From the NCBI GenBank assembly GCA_002343455.1, contig DDSR01000121.1, forward strand, positions 1 through 25,682: 25,682 nucleotides of DNA, in the 5' to 3' direction. Positions 7,421-16,600 of this stretch are shown piece by piece. Numbering within the stretch: position 1 is the stretch's first letter; the number at the start of each line of letters is the position of its first letter. The notes under the pieces are model-generated. The model saw only the letters and a list, made by a program, of their open reading frames with translations. It searched no databases and was not told the DNA's origin. The position numbers and the translations under genes were made by a program. Source of the stretch: Deltaproteobacteria bacterium UBA2385 (GTDB taxonomy: Bacteria; Myxococcota_A; UBA796; UBA2385).

Positions 7421-9477
7421 AAGGCCTCCGACAGGCCGAAGTGGAGTGTCCAGCGCGGGAGCTCGGGCAGGGCGGGCGCCTCGGGACCCAGGCGGACGCC
7501 GATGTCTGCTCGGATCGGACCGATGATGGTGGCGTAGCGCAGGCCGCCGCCGACGCTCCACTGTAGACCGTCGAACGAGAAGCCCGAGACCGCGGGCCAG
7601 ACCCGCCCGACGTCGGTGAAGGCGGCGAGGCCGATGCCGGCGTACAGCTCCTTGCGCAGCTCGAGGTTGCCGAGGGCGCTGAGCAGCCCGCCGGCGGGGA
7701 GCAGCTCGACCTCCCCGGTCGAGGAGTTGGTGACGGCTACGCTGGGCCCGAGGCGATTGGCCCCCCAGCCCCGGACGCTGGTGCCGCCTCCCAGGTACAG
7801 TCGCTCGCTGTACGGAACACTACGAGCGGGCCCCTGGCCGTACGGACCGATGATCCCGCCGCCAATGCGCCCGGCGATGATCAGCCGGGGCTTCCATCGG
7901 ATGATCGTCGGAATGGACTGGTAGGCCCGCACCTCGGCCTGGCTTCGCACGAAGCTGAAGTCTCCGAAGAGCGGGCCACCGGCCTCGGTGAGGGCGAAGG
8001 AGGCGAACCAGCCCTTGCCGGGCGCGAGGCGATCGTCCCGCCCATCCCAGACCACCGACTGGGAGAGCATCGAGAGGACGTAGGGGTCGGTCAGGTCCAG
8101 GCCAAGGGGGGAGTCTTCGATGTCCTGGATGTCGACCGTGAAGGCGTAGTAGTCGAAGTAGCGGGCCTGGTAGCTGAGGGAGAGGATCAGATCTTCGCGT
8201 CCCTGGCGGACCTTGGGGTGCCAGGCGACGCCGGGGGAGAATTCGGGCGAGACGTAGCGATAGCCGGGCTCGACACCGACCTGCAGCCGCCCGGTGAAGC
8301 CGAGCTCCCATCCCGGGCCCGGAGTGTGGGGAACGCCGAGGGTGCTGGACAGATCGACCGTCGGAGCGACGGTGAGGTGGGAGAGGGAGAAGGTCCCGCT
8401 GCCGCTGCCGCTGTCGCTGCCGCTGCCGCTGTCGCTGTCTGGCAGGCCGGCGGCCAGCAGGCCGGTGGCGCCCACGCGGGCGGTCTGTGTGAAGTGCCAG
8501 AGCTTGCCGAAGAGGTTGCTGTGCTCCCACTCTCCCGCGCCGTAGATCGTCCCCTGGCCGGTCTCGGCCTCCAGCCCGGGCCCCAGCTTCAGGCGTCGCC
8601 ACTTGGAATTGCGCACCTCGATCCGCACCGGGACGGTGGCCGACTCCGGATCCTCGGTGAGGGGGGTGACGTCGACGACCGAGAAGACGCCCAGACCGAA
8701 GAGGGCCGTCCGGGTCGACTCGATCGCCTCGGGGCTGAAGGGTTCCCCCTCCTCGATGCTTACCGAGGCTTCGACCGTCTTGTCGGGCATCCCGTACAGA
8801 CCTCGGATCTCCACCGGGCCGAAGACGCTCTTCTGGCCCGTCTCCACCTCGATGCGGACATCGACGGCCTGCTCGGCGGGCCAGGCGTCGACCGCCCCTC
8901 TCACCTCGGCGTAGGCGAAGGCCTCCTCGGCGAGCGCGTCGCGCAAGGCGTCCAGGGTCCGGGTGTAGGACTCGTTGGTGAAGGTCTCGCCCTCCTGCAG
9001 GGCGCTGGCCGCGCGCAGCCGCCGCCGCAGATGCCGCCGCCGGGGGTCGACGCCGGTGATCTGGACCTCTCGCACCTTCGAGGCCGGTCCCAGGTCGATG
9101 AAGCCCCGCAGCGTCACCGGCCGCAGCCGGCGCGTCTCCTTGCGGTGAGGGATGATCTCCCAGCGTATGAACTCCGCGTCGAAGTAGCCCCGCCCGGCCA
9201 GCCAGAACTGCAGGCGATCCCCGTCGGTGTCCAGCTTCGAGCGGTTTAGCCACTGGGGCTCCAGGGCCCCCGGGAAGAGCAGGGACTGCCAGGAGCTCTC
9301 TTTCTGGGTGATCTCCTGGCGCATGGCCCGGTTGGACTCTGCCGCCCACAGGGTGCGGGGGAAGGAGCGCCCCTCGACCTTGAATGTGATACGTTTCACG
9401 GCCTCGCCGCTTCGGTGCGCGGTACATCCGCTGATGGAGACCAGGAGCAGGGCGAATGTCCCCAAGGCCGGCCTCAC
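7417..9477 (-). CDS. Omp85-family outer-membrane barrel with lipoprotein signal (TamA/TamL-like)
   Basis: 686 residues. The N-terminus is a lipoprotein signal peptide: hydrophobic core at 5-15, then ISGC with Cys18 as the acylation site. Three POTRA-like domains follow (about 27-125, 133-213, 217-290), the first containing GRGYFDAEF. The Omp85 barrel starts near 295, with DGRDDRLAPGKGW (478-490), the loop-6 motif GGGTSVRGWG (563-572) and a terminal beta-signal ending in Phe686. Three POTRAs and an adjacent tamB indicate a TamA role in protein or lipid traffic at the outer membrane. The acylated N-terminus resembles TamL of Bacteroidetes. GTG 9477 overlaps the yihY stop (GTGA), implying coupled translation. 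BamA is unlikely because BamA usually has five POTRAs and is not lipidated. Confidence 0.9.
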   Translation of the reverse strand: MRPALGTFALLLVSISGCTAHRSGEAVKRITFKVEGRSFPRTLWAAESNRAMRQEITQKESSWQSLLFPGALEPQWLNRSKLDTDGDRLQFWLAGRGYFDAEFIRWEIIPHRKETRRLRPVTLRGFIDLGPASKVREVQITGVDPRRRHLRRRLRAASALQEGETFTNESYTRTLDALRDALAEEAFAYAEVRGAVDAWPAEQAVDVRIEVETGQKSVFGPVEIRGLYGMPDKTVEASVSIEEGEPFSPEAIESTRTALFGLGVFSVVDVTPLTEDPESATVPVRIEVRNSKWRRLKLGPGLEAETGQGTIYGAGEWEHSNLFGKLWHFTQTARVGATGLLAAGLPDSDSGSGSDSGSGSGTFSLSHLTVAPTVDLSSTLGVPHTPGPGWELGFTGRLQVGVEPGYRYVSPEFSPGVAWHPKVRQGREDLILSLSYQARYFDYYAFTVDIQDIEDSPLGLDLTDPYVLSMLSQSVVWDGRDDRLAPGKGWFASFALTEAGGPLFGDFSFVRSQAEVRAYQSIPTIIRWKPRLIIAGRIGGGIIGPYGQGPARSVPYSERLYLGGGTSVRGWGANRLGPSVAVTNSSTGEVELLPAGGLLSALGNLELRKELYAGIGLAAFTDVGRVWPAVSGFSFDGLQWSVGGGLRYATIIGPIRADIGVRLGPEAPALPELPRWTLHFGLSEAF
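8395..8439 (-). repeat. Ser-Gly/Asp low-complexity tract in the barrel gene
   Basis: Alternating AGC with GGC or GAC codons encode a 15-residue Ser-Gly/Asp stretch at residues 347-361. It lies between predicted early strands of the barrel, where a surface or periplasmic loop is expected. Unit length is six bases, in frame. Confidence 0.8.
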
Positions 9478-10394
9478 GCGCCGCTCCCCGCCGCGGGGTC
9501 GGTATCGCCGTCGGGTCCGGGCATGGGGCTGCCGTCCCGGAGACCGCGACGGTGCAGGGCGTAGACGTGCGTGAACTCGGCGCCGAAGAGCAGGATCTGG
9601 GCGGAGTAGTAGATCCAGACCAGCATCACGACGAAGGCGCCCGCCGCGCCGTAGGCCGAGTCGATCGAGCTGCTGCCCATGTACAGGCCGATGATCATCC
9701 GCCCCAGGGCGAAGAGCACCGCCGTCGCGAAGGCCCCGACGCCGACATCGCGCCAGCTGACGTCGACGTCGGGGAGCACCCGGTAGATCAACGCGAAGAG
9801 GCCGGTGGTCACCAGGATGGAGATCAGGGTGTCCAACAAGCGGACGAGGAAGGGGACCCCCAGGTCTTCCGCGAGCAGGGCCTGCAGGCCCGACAGGCTG
9901 GCGCTGAGCACCAGCAGGAGCAGCAGGACGAGTCCGATGACCAGGACCATGGCGAAGGCCAGGAAGCGCGTACGGAGCAGGAAGCGGACGCCCCTCTTCT
10001 CGGGTTTGGGCGCATCCCAGATCCGATTGAGCGTCGCCTTGAGCTCGGCGAAGAGCTTGGTGGCCCCGGCCAGGAGGGTCACGAGGCCGATGATGGTCGC
10101 CAGGACGCCGCTGCTGCCGTCGCCGGTCTGGTCGAGCAGGCCATTGACGACCTCGGCCCCGGCCGGCCCCAGGGCGGCGACCAGCTGCACATGGACCTCC
10201 GCCCGGGCCGCGTCACGGCCGAAGACCATGCCGGCCATGGCGATGGCGATCAGCAACATCGGGGCCATGGAGAAGGCCGTGTAGTAGGCCATGGCGGCCC
10301 CTATCCGGGCAGACTCGTGAGAGACCCAATCCTTCTTCGTCTTCCATAACAGGCGGCCAATCGGTCGGAGGAATGCGGGAACCGAGACCTTCAT
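9474..10394 (-). CDS. YihY/BrkB-family inner-membrane protein
   Basis: 306 residues with about six membrane segments (near 34-57, 96-116, 143-168, 188-207, 217-238, 249-275). Family-typical pieces are AAMAYYTAFSMAPMLL near residue 33 and SAYGAAGAFVVMLVWIYY near 246. The family was once called ribonuclease BN but is an integral membrane protein of unsettled function. Its coupling to an Omp85/TamB pair suggests an inner-membrane role in envelope lipid or protein traffic (inference). ATG 10394 is the first in-frame codon that keeps the normal family N-terminus; no Shine-Dalgarno precedes it. A sigma-54-like promoter ends so close that the mRNA leader would be about 3 bases. The stop overlaps the tamL start. 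Confidence 0.9.
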   Translation of the reverse strand: MKVSVPAFLRPIGRLLWKTKKDWVSHESARIGAAMAYYTAFSMAPMLLIAIAMAGMVFGRDAARAEVHVQLVAALGPAGAEVVNGLLDQTGDGSSGVLATIIGLVTLLAGATKLFAELKATLNRIWDAPKPEKRGVRFLLRTRFLAFAMVLVIGLVLLLLLVLSASLSGLQALLAEDLGVPFLVRLLDTLISILVTTGLFALIYRVLPDVDVSWRDVGVGAFATAVLFALGRMIIGLYMGSSSIDSAYGAAGAFVVMLVWIYYSAQILLFGAEFTHVYALHRRGLRDGSPMPGPDGDTDPAAGSGA

Positions 10395-10407
10395 GGCATG
10401 GTTTGTT

Positions 10408-10422
10408 AGCAAGAACCGTGCC
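10408..10422 (-). promoter_or_regulatory. Sigma-54 (RpoN) promoter for yihY-tamL-tamB
   Basis: Minus-strand GGCACGGTTCTTGCT matches the sigma-54 consensus TGGCACG-N4-TTGCW except for the first T (A here). The essential GG and GC doublets are exactly ten bases apart. The predicted transcription start is near 10397, three bases before the yihY ATG. Confidence 0.7.
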
Positions 10423-10496
10423 TTGTTCCGCCGGCCCGGTCTCACGCGCACTCCACCAGAACAACCGGCTCTGCTGGCAGTCGGTATGGATCATTT

Positions 10497-10514
10497 TGAT
10501 TGCGGATGCAATCA
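10497..10514. promoter_or_regulatory. Perfect inverted repeat, candidate activator (enhancer) site
   Basis: TGATTGC-GGAT-GCAATCA has seven-base perfect arms around a four-base spacer. It is centred at 10505.5, about 108 bases upstream of both predicted sigma-54 transcription starts. That is the usual range for a bacterial enhancer-binding-protein dimer site. The binding protein is not identifiable from the window. Confidence 0.55.
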
Positions 10515-10588
10515 GTTCGGCGTGTCCGCCCGCTCGGCCGTCGGGAGCCATGCCCTGGTCCTGCCGAAAGGGTGGCTACCATGGCACC

Positions 10589-10602
10589 GGCACGGTTCTT
10601 GC
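10589..10602 (+). promoter_or_regulatory. Sigma-54 (RpoN) promoter for the glucan synthase gene
   Basis: Plus-strand GGCACGGTTCTTGC is identical to the yihY promoter element read in the opposite direction. GG and GC doublets are ten bases apart. The predicted start near 10614 lies downstream of ATG 10550, which argues that translation of the synthase begins further right. Confidence 0.65.
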
Positions 10603-10696
10603 GATTGAATCCCGGCCCCATCGCGCCGGAGTTCCCCTGCACCGCAGTTCCAAACGAGACAAGAGCCAGGGGAACCTCGCGGGTGGGAGGGGGCGG

Positions 10697-13600
10697 CTGT
10701 GGGCCTGGCTGAAGCGAGTCTCCGGGCCCCCCATCGTCCACAAGAACGAAGCGCCCTTGCCGGTGCTGCTCTTCAACCAGGAGCAGCTGGCGGCCCATGC
10801 CCGGCTGACTGCCGGCGCGGCGACGGTCAGCCCCCGTCGAGGTCCGGATCGGCTGCTCCCTCGGCTGGGGACCAACAAGCTTCGGCTGGAGTCGGCCATC
10901 GACCGACTGGCTGAGGCTCAGCATGAGCGGACCCACATCACCCCCGCCGGGGAGTGGCTGCTCGACAACCAGCACCTGATCGAGACCCAGGTCGAGGTGG
11001 CGCGTCGGCACCTCCCGGTGGGATACAGTCGCGTGCTCCCCCACCTGGTGGACGGACCCTTCGCTGGCTATCCGCGTGTCTACCACCTCGCCCTGGAGGT
11101 CATCGCCCACGTGGACGGTCGGGTCGACGCCGAGAGCCTGACCCGCTTCGTCGCGGCCTGGCAGGAGACGGCGACGCTGACATTGGGAGAGCTGTGGGCC
11201 ATCCCCATCATGCTGAGGCTGGCGCTGATCGAGAACCTGCGACGGGTGGCGACCCGGGTCGAGATCGCCATGTTGCACCGGGATCTGGCTCGCGACTGGT
11301 CCGCACAGATCCTCCGAGCGGCCGAGCAGGACCCCAGGCGGCTGCTGCTGGCTGTGTCCGACATGGCCCGCGCCGACCCGCCCTTCTCCAGCGCCTTCGT
11401 CGCCGAGCTGGTCAAGCGCCTCCAGGAGAAGGGCGGCCTGGTCGACATCCCCTTGAACTGGATCGACCACCAGCTCGCCATGCTGGGGACCTCCTTGCAG
11501 AGCCGGGTGCAGGCCGAAGCCAGCGACCAGGCGGCCAACCAGGTCTCGGTCAGCTCCAGCATCGGCAGCCTGCGCTTCCTGGACACGATGGTCTGGCGCG
11601 ACTTCGTCGAGTCCTCCAGCCTGGTCGAGTCCGTCCTTCGGCAGGATCCCTCGAGATCGTACGCCTTGATGGACTTCGCCTCGCGGGATCGGTATCGCCA
11701 CGTCGTCGAGGACCTCGCGCGGCTGGCGAGGATCGACGAGGTCGAGGTCGCCCGGGCTGCGATCGAGCTGGCACGCGGATCCCTCAGCGCCGCCGATGGC
11801 GACACGCGCGGGACCCATGTCGGCACCTACCTGGTCGACGAGGGGCGTCGCTCGCTGGTGGAGCGGCTCCCCACCCTCCCCGCCCTGGCCCGGGCCCGCC
11901 TCGAGTGGAGCCGACCGGTCTGGACCGGGATCTACTTCGGGCTGATCATCGGGCTCACCCTGGCGCTCACCGCCCTCGCGATGGCCAGCCTGCCCCCGCT
12001 CCCGCTGCCCGGGGCCCTCTTGGCCGCGCTGGCCATCGGCGTCGCCGCCAGCCAGCTGGCGGTGCACGCGGCGAACGCCACCGCCACCTCCTGGCACCCT
12101 CCGCTGATCCTGCCGCGGCTGGACTTCTCGAAACAGATCCCCGAGCGGTGGCGGACGCTGGTGGTGGTGCCCACCCTGCTGACCGACGTCGCGGCGGTCG
12201 AACAGCTGCTGGAGGGGCTCGAGGGGCGCTTTCTGGGCAACCAGGGGGAGAACCTCTACTACGGCTTGCTGACCGACTTCACCGACGCCCCCGCCGCCGA
12301 GATGCCCGGGGATGCCGCCCTGATCGACGCGATCACGACCGGAATCCAGGCGCTGGACGCGCAGTACGGGGGAGGTCGCTTCTATCTCTTCCACCGGCCG
12401 CGCATGTGGAACGCCCGCGAGGGCGTCTGGATGGGGTACGAGCGCAAGCGGGGCAAGCTCGATGCGCTCAACCGCCTCCTTCGAGGAGGGGGCCACCAGG
12501 ACGGTGCGTCGGAGCCGGCCTTCTCCTTGGTCCTTGGGGACCTGGAGCCGCTACGATCGACCGCCTTTGTCATCACGCTGGACACGGACACCCGCCTGCC
12601 GATGGACGCGGGCCACAAGCTGGTCGGCACGATGGCCCACCCGCTCAACCGGCCGCGCTTCGACCCCGTCGCGGGTCGGGTGCGAGAGGGCTACGCGATC
12701 CTCCAGCCGCGGGTCGCCATCCACCTGCCAGCGACTCGTCGCTCCTGGTTCGTGCGACTGTTCGCCGGTGAGTCGGGCACGGATCCCTACACGCAGGCGG
12801 TCTCGGATGTCTACCAGGATCTGTTCAGGGAGGGCTCGTTCGTCGGCAAGGGCATCTACGATTTCGACGCCTTCACCTTGGCCCTGGAAGGGCGGCTGCC
12901 CGACAACCTCATCCTCAGCCACGACCTGATCGAGGGTTGCTTCGCACGCAGCGGGCTGGTCAGCGACGTGCTGCTCTACGAGGACCATCCCAGCTGCTAC
13001 TTGGAGGACGGCGCCCGGCGCCGCCGCTGGACTCGTGGCGACTGGCAGATCATGTTCTGGCTGCTGCCGTGGGCGCCCGGCCACGACGGCGTCTGGGGCC
13101 GCAACCCCCTGAGCTGGCTGAGCCGCTGGAAGATCTTCGACAACCTGCGCCGCAGCCTGGTGCCCGGGTCGACCCTGGCGGCGGTGGTCGCCGGCCTCGT
13201 GCTGCTGCCGAGCCCGGGGATCGTCACGGCAGTGGTCCTCGGCTACACCTTCCTGCCCCCCTTGCTGGCCAGCCTGAGCGCGGCCCTGCGGCGGCCCGAG
13301 CGCACGGCGCCGGTCGCCCACCTCCGGGTCGAGGCCCGAGCGACCTCGCTGCGGCTGGTCAAGGCGGCGCTGGGGCTGGCCTTCCTGCCCGAGGATGCCC
13401 GCAACAGCGTGGACGCCATCGGCCGCTCCACCGTGCGGATGACCGTGACCCGCCAGGGCCTGCTGGAGTGGCGCAGCGCGGGCCACCGCTCGGGCGGGGA
13501 CCTGCGGGCCTTCGTCAACGGCATGCCCACCGGTCCGTTCCTGGTCCTGGCGCTGACCGCGGTGCGGCTGCTCCAGGGCGGAGCGCTGCTGGATCCGGCC

Positions 13601-16600
13601 CTGATCCTGCTGGTCCCCTGGCTGCTCTCGCCGCTCTTCGCGGCCTGGCTGAGCGCCGCGCGCGAGGAGCGTCCGCCTCCGCTTCCTCAGCAGGTCGAGG
13701 ACGAGCTGCGGCGGCTGGCACGAAGGACCTGGCGCTTCTTCGACCGCTTCGTGGGCCCGGAAGACAACCACCTGCCGCCCGACAACTTCCAGGAGGAGCC
13801 CAGCCCGGTGGTGGCCCACCGGACCTCGCCCACCAACATCGGCGTCTCCCTGCTGGCCAGCCTTGCGGCCCACGACTTCGGCTTCATCTCGACCCGCCGG
13901 CTGCTGGACCGCACCGAGGACACCCTGGCGACCGTCGAGAAGCTCGACCGCTTCCGGGGCCATCTGTACAACTGGTACGACACCCGCACCCTCCAGCCCC
14001 TCCCCCCTCTGTACGTGTCAACGGTCGACAGCGGCAACCTGCTGGGTCATCTGCTGGTCCTGGAGGCTGGCCTTCGCGAGCTCGGCGACCAGCCGGTGGT
14101 CGGCCCCCGGGCCTGGCAGGCGCTGGCGGACCTCATCGACATGCTGGCGAAGGCCTCGCCCTCGCGAGCCGAGGCGCTGGCCCCGCTGCGGGCCCGCCTT
14201 GTCCCGCCTCCTGCGACCCTGGGTGGCGCCTGGAGCCTGGCGCAGGCGCTGCAGGCGAGGCTGGAGGCGCTCCCGCCGCCAGAGCCGGGCGAGACCTGGG
14301 CTGAGGAGCTGCTTCGGCAGGCCATGGACACCATCGTCGAGCCCCTCAGCGCCCTGTGTGCCTGGCTCCCGCTGCTCTCCGAGCCGACCGAGCCGATCTC
14401 CCCCGCCCGCCGCCTCGGGATGGGGCCTGCGGATCCGGTGCCGACCCTCGACCAGGTCGCGCGGCTGGACGGCGGAGCGCCCCCCTCGGGAGAGGGCGCG
14501 CCCTGGCTGGTCGAGGCGGGCAAGGCGGGGCGGCGGGCCCAGGCGATGCTGGCCACGGCGAGGTCGCTGGCCGGTCGAGTGAGGAGGGTCGCCAAGATGG
14601 ACCTCGACTTCCTCTACGACCCCGGCCGGAGTCTGTTCACGATTGGCTACGGCGTGCCCGATCACCGGCGAGACGCCGCCTGCTACGATCTGCTGGCCTC
14701 CGAGGCGCGCCTGCTCAGCTACATCGCGGTCGCGCAGGGCAGCGTGCCCCAGGCGCACTGGTTCGCCCTGGGGCGCGCGGTGACCTCCTGGCAGAACGAC
14801 GCGACGCTGCTGTCCTGGAGCGGCTCGATGTTCGAGTACCTCATGCCGCTGCTGGTGATGCCCACCAACCCGGGGACCTTGCTGGACCAGACCTACCGGA
14901 CGGTCGTCGGGAGGCAGATTGAGTACGGCAAGAAGCTGGGCATGCCTTGGGGGGTCTCGGAGTCGGGGTACAACCTGGTCGACAGCCAGTCCAACTACCA
15001 GTATCGAGCCTTCGGAGTCCCGGGACTGGGCCTGCAGAGGGGGCTGGGCGAGGACCAGGTGGTCGCGCCCTACGCCACCGCCCTGGCCTTGATGGTGGCG
15101 CCCGAGGCCGCCAGCCTGAACCTGCGGCGGATGCGGGAGCAGGGCTTCGAGGGTGCGTACGGCTTCTACGAGGCCATCGACTACACCCGGCGCCGGCAGC
15201 TGCCCGGTGAGCGCGGGACGGTGGTGCGATCGTACATGGCCCACCACCAGGGGATGAGCCTGCTGGCCCTGGCCTATGCCCTGCTGGACCGTCCCATGCA
15301 GCGGCGCTTTCGCTCGCACGCGTCCCTGCGGGCGGTCGAGCTGCTGCTGCACGAGCGCGTGCCCAAGCAGCTGGCCCGGATCCCCCACCTGGGGGAGCTC
15401 GTCAAGGACACCCCCGTCGGCGTCTCCGCGCCACCGGTCCTGTTCGTCGTCAACACCCCGCACACCCCGCGACCCGAGGTCCACCTGCTGTCCAACGGTC
15501 GGTATTCGGTGATGGTCACGGCGGCGGGTGGAGGCTACAGCCGGTGGAAGGGCCTCGCCCTGACCCGATGGCGGGAGGACCCCACCCGCGACGACTGGGG
15601 GACCTTCTGCTATGTCCGAGAGCTGAATGTGACAGACGACGTGGAGCACAGCAGGGAGGCCGGCGGCCGTCGCTGGTCGGCGATGCACCAGCCCACGGGG
15701 GTGGAGGCGGAGCACTACGAGGCGATCTTCCCCCAGTCCCGGGCCGAATTCCGGCGCCGGGACCATGGCATCGACCTGCACAGCGAGCTGACGGTCTCTC
15801 CCGAGGACGACATCGAGCTGCGACGCTTCACGCTGTCCAACCTGGGCTCCATGACCCGCGTCATCGAGCTGACCAGCTACGCCGAGGTGGTCCTGGCGCC
15901 GCAGGGGGCGGACGAAGCCCACCCGGCCTTCAGCAACCTCTTCGTCGAGACCGAGGTCCTGCCCGCCGTGCAGGCGATCCTCTGCTCCCGCCGGCCGCGG
16001 ACCGACGACGAACACACCCCCCTGCTCTTCCACCTGATGACCACGACCGGCAGCTTCACGGGGCCGCTGGAGTTCGAGACCGATCGACGGACCTTCCTGG
16101 GACGAGGCCGCACCTCGTCCGATCCGGCCGGGGTGATGAAGGGCACGTCCGGCGCGGTCCTCGATCCGATCGTCGCCATCCGCTGCCGCCTGACCCTCGC
16201 GCCCGAACAGTCGGTCAGCGTCCACCTCGTCACGGGGGTCGCCGCCACCCGGCCGGAGGCCCTGGTCCTGGTGGACAAGTACAAGGACTGGCACTCGGGG
16301 GACCGTGTGTTCGAGCTGGCTTGGACCCACCGGCAGGTCGCCCTGCGCCAGCTCGGGATCTCGGAGTCCGAGGCCGACCTGTACCTCCGCATGGCCAGCC
16401 CGTTGGTCTATGCGAACCCGCAGGGCCGGGCGCCGGTCGGCGTGCTGGCCCGGAATCGGCGCGGACAGTCGAGCCTGTGGGCTTATGGAATCTCCGGTGA
16501 CCTGCCCATCGTGCTCCTCCGGGTCGCCTCCTTGCAGTCCATCGAGGTGATCCGCCAGGTGATCCGGGCCCACTCCTGGTGGCGAGGGTTGGGCCTGGCG

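Larger units (their letters stand above)
10395..10696. promoter_or_regulatory. Divergent control region between yihY and the glucan synthase gene
   Basis: About 300 bases with locally lower GC than the flanking genes, notably around 10484-10515. It holds two oppositely oriented sigma-54-like promoters (10408-10422 and 10589-10602) and a central perfect inverted repeat (10497-10514). All three share one symmetry centre at 10505.5. The last part (about 10614-10696) would be the leader of the glucan synthase mRNA, ending in a strong purine-rich ribosome site. The glucan synthase frame is open throughout, but its translation here shows no recognisable family sequence. Confidence 0.6.

Noticed and set aside
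5693..7537. Long open frames antisense to tamB (also at 3254-5518)
   Set aside because: They have Gln/Gly/Arg-rich, low-complexity translations with no family features and oppose a well-supported TamB. Such frames are common in GC-rich DNA.
7421..7561. ATG 7561 as the tamB start
   Set aside because: It would add 47 Arg/Pro-rich residues before the membrane helix and overlap the tamL barrel's C-terminal strands by 145 bases.
8395..8439. Phase-variable repeat in the barrel gene
   Set aside because: Repeat units are six bases and in frame, so slippage cannot switch expression on or off.
10373..10552. ATG 10373 or ATG 10550 as the glucan synthase start
   Set aside because: The first lies inside yihY. 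Both lie upstream of the predicted sigma-54 transcript start, and the added residues show no conserved sequence.
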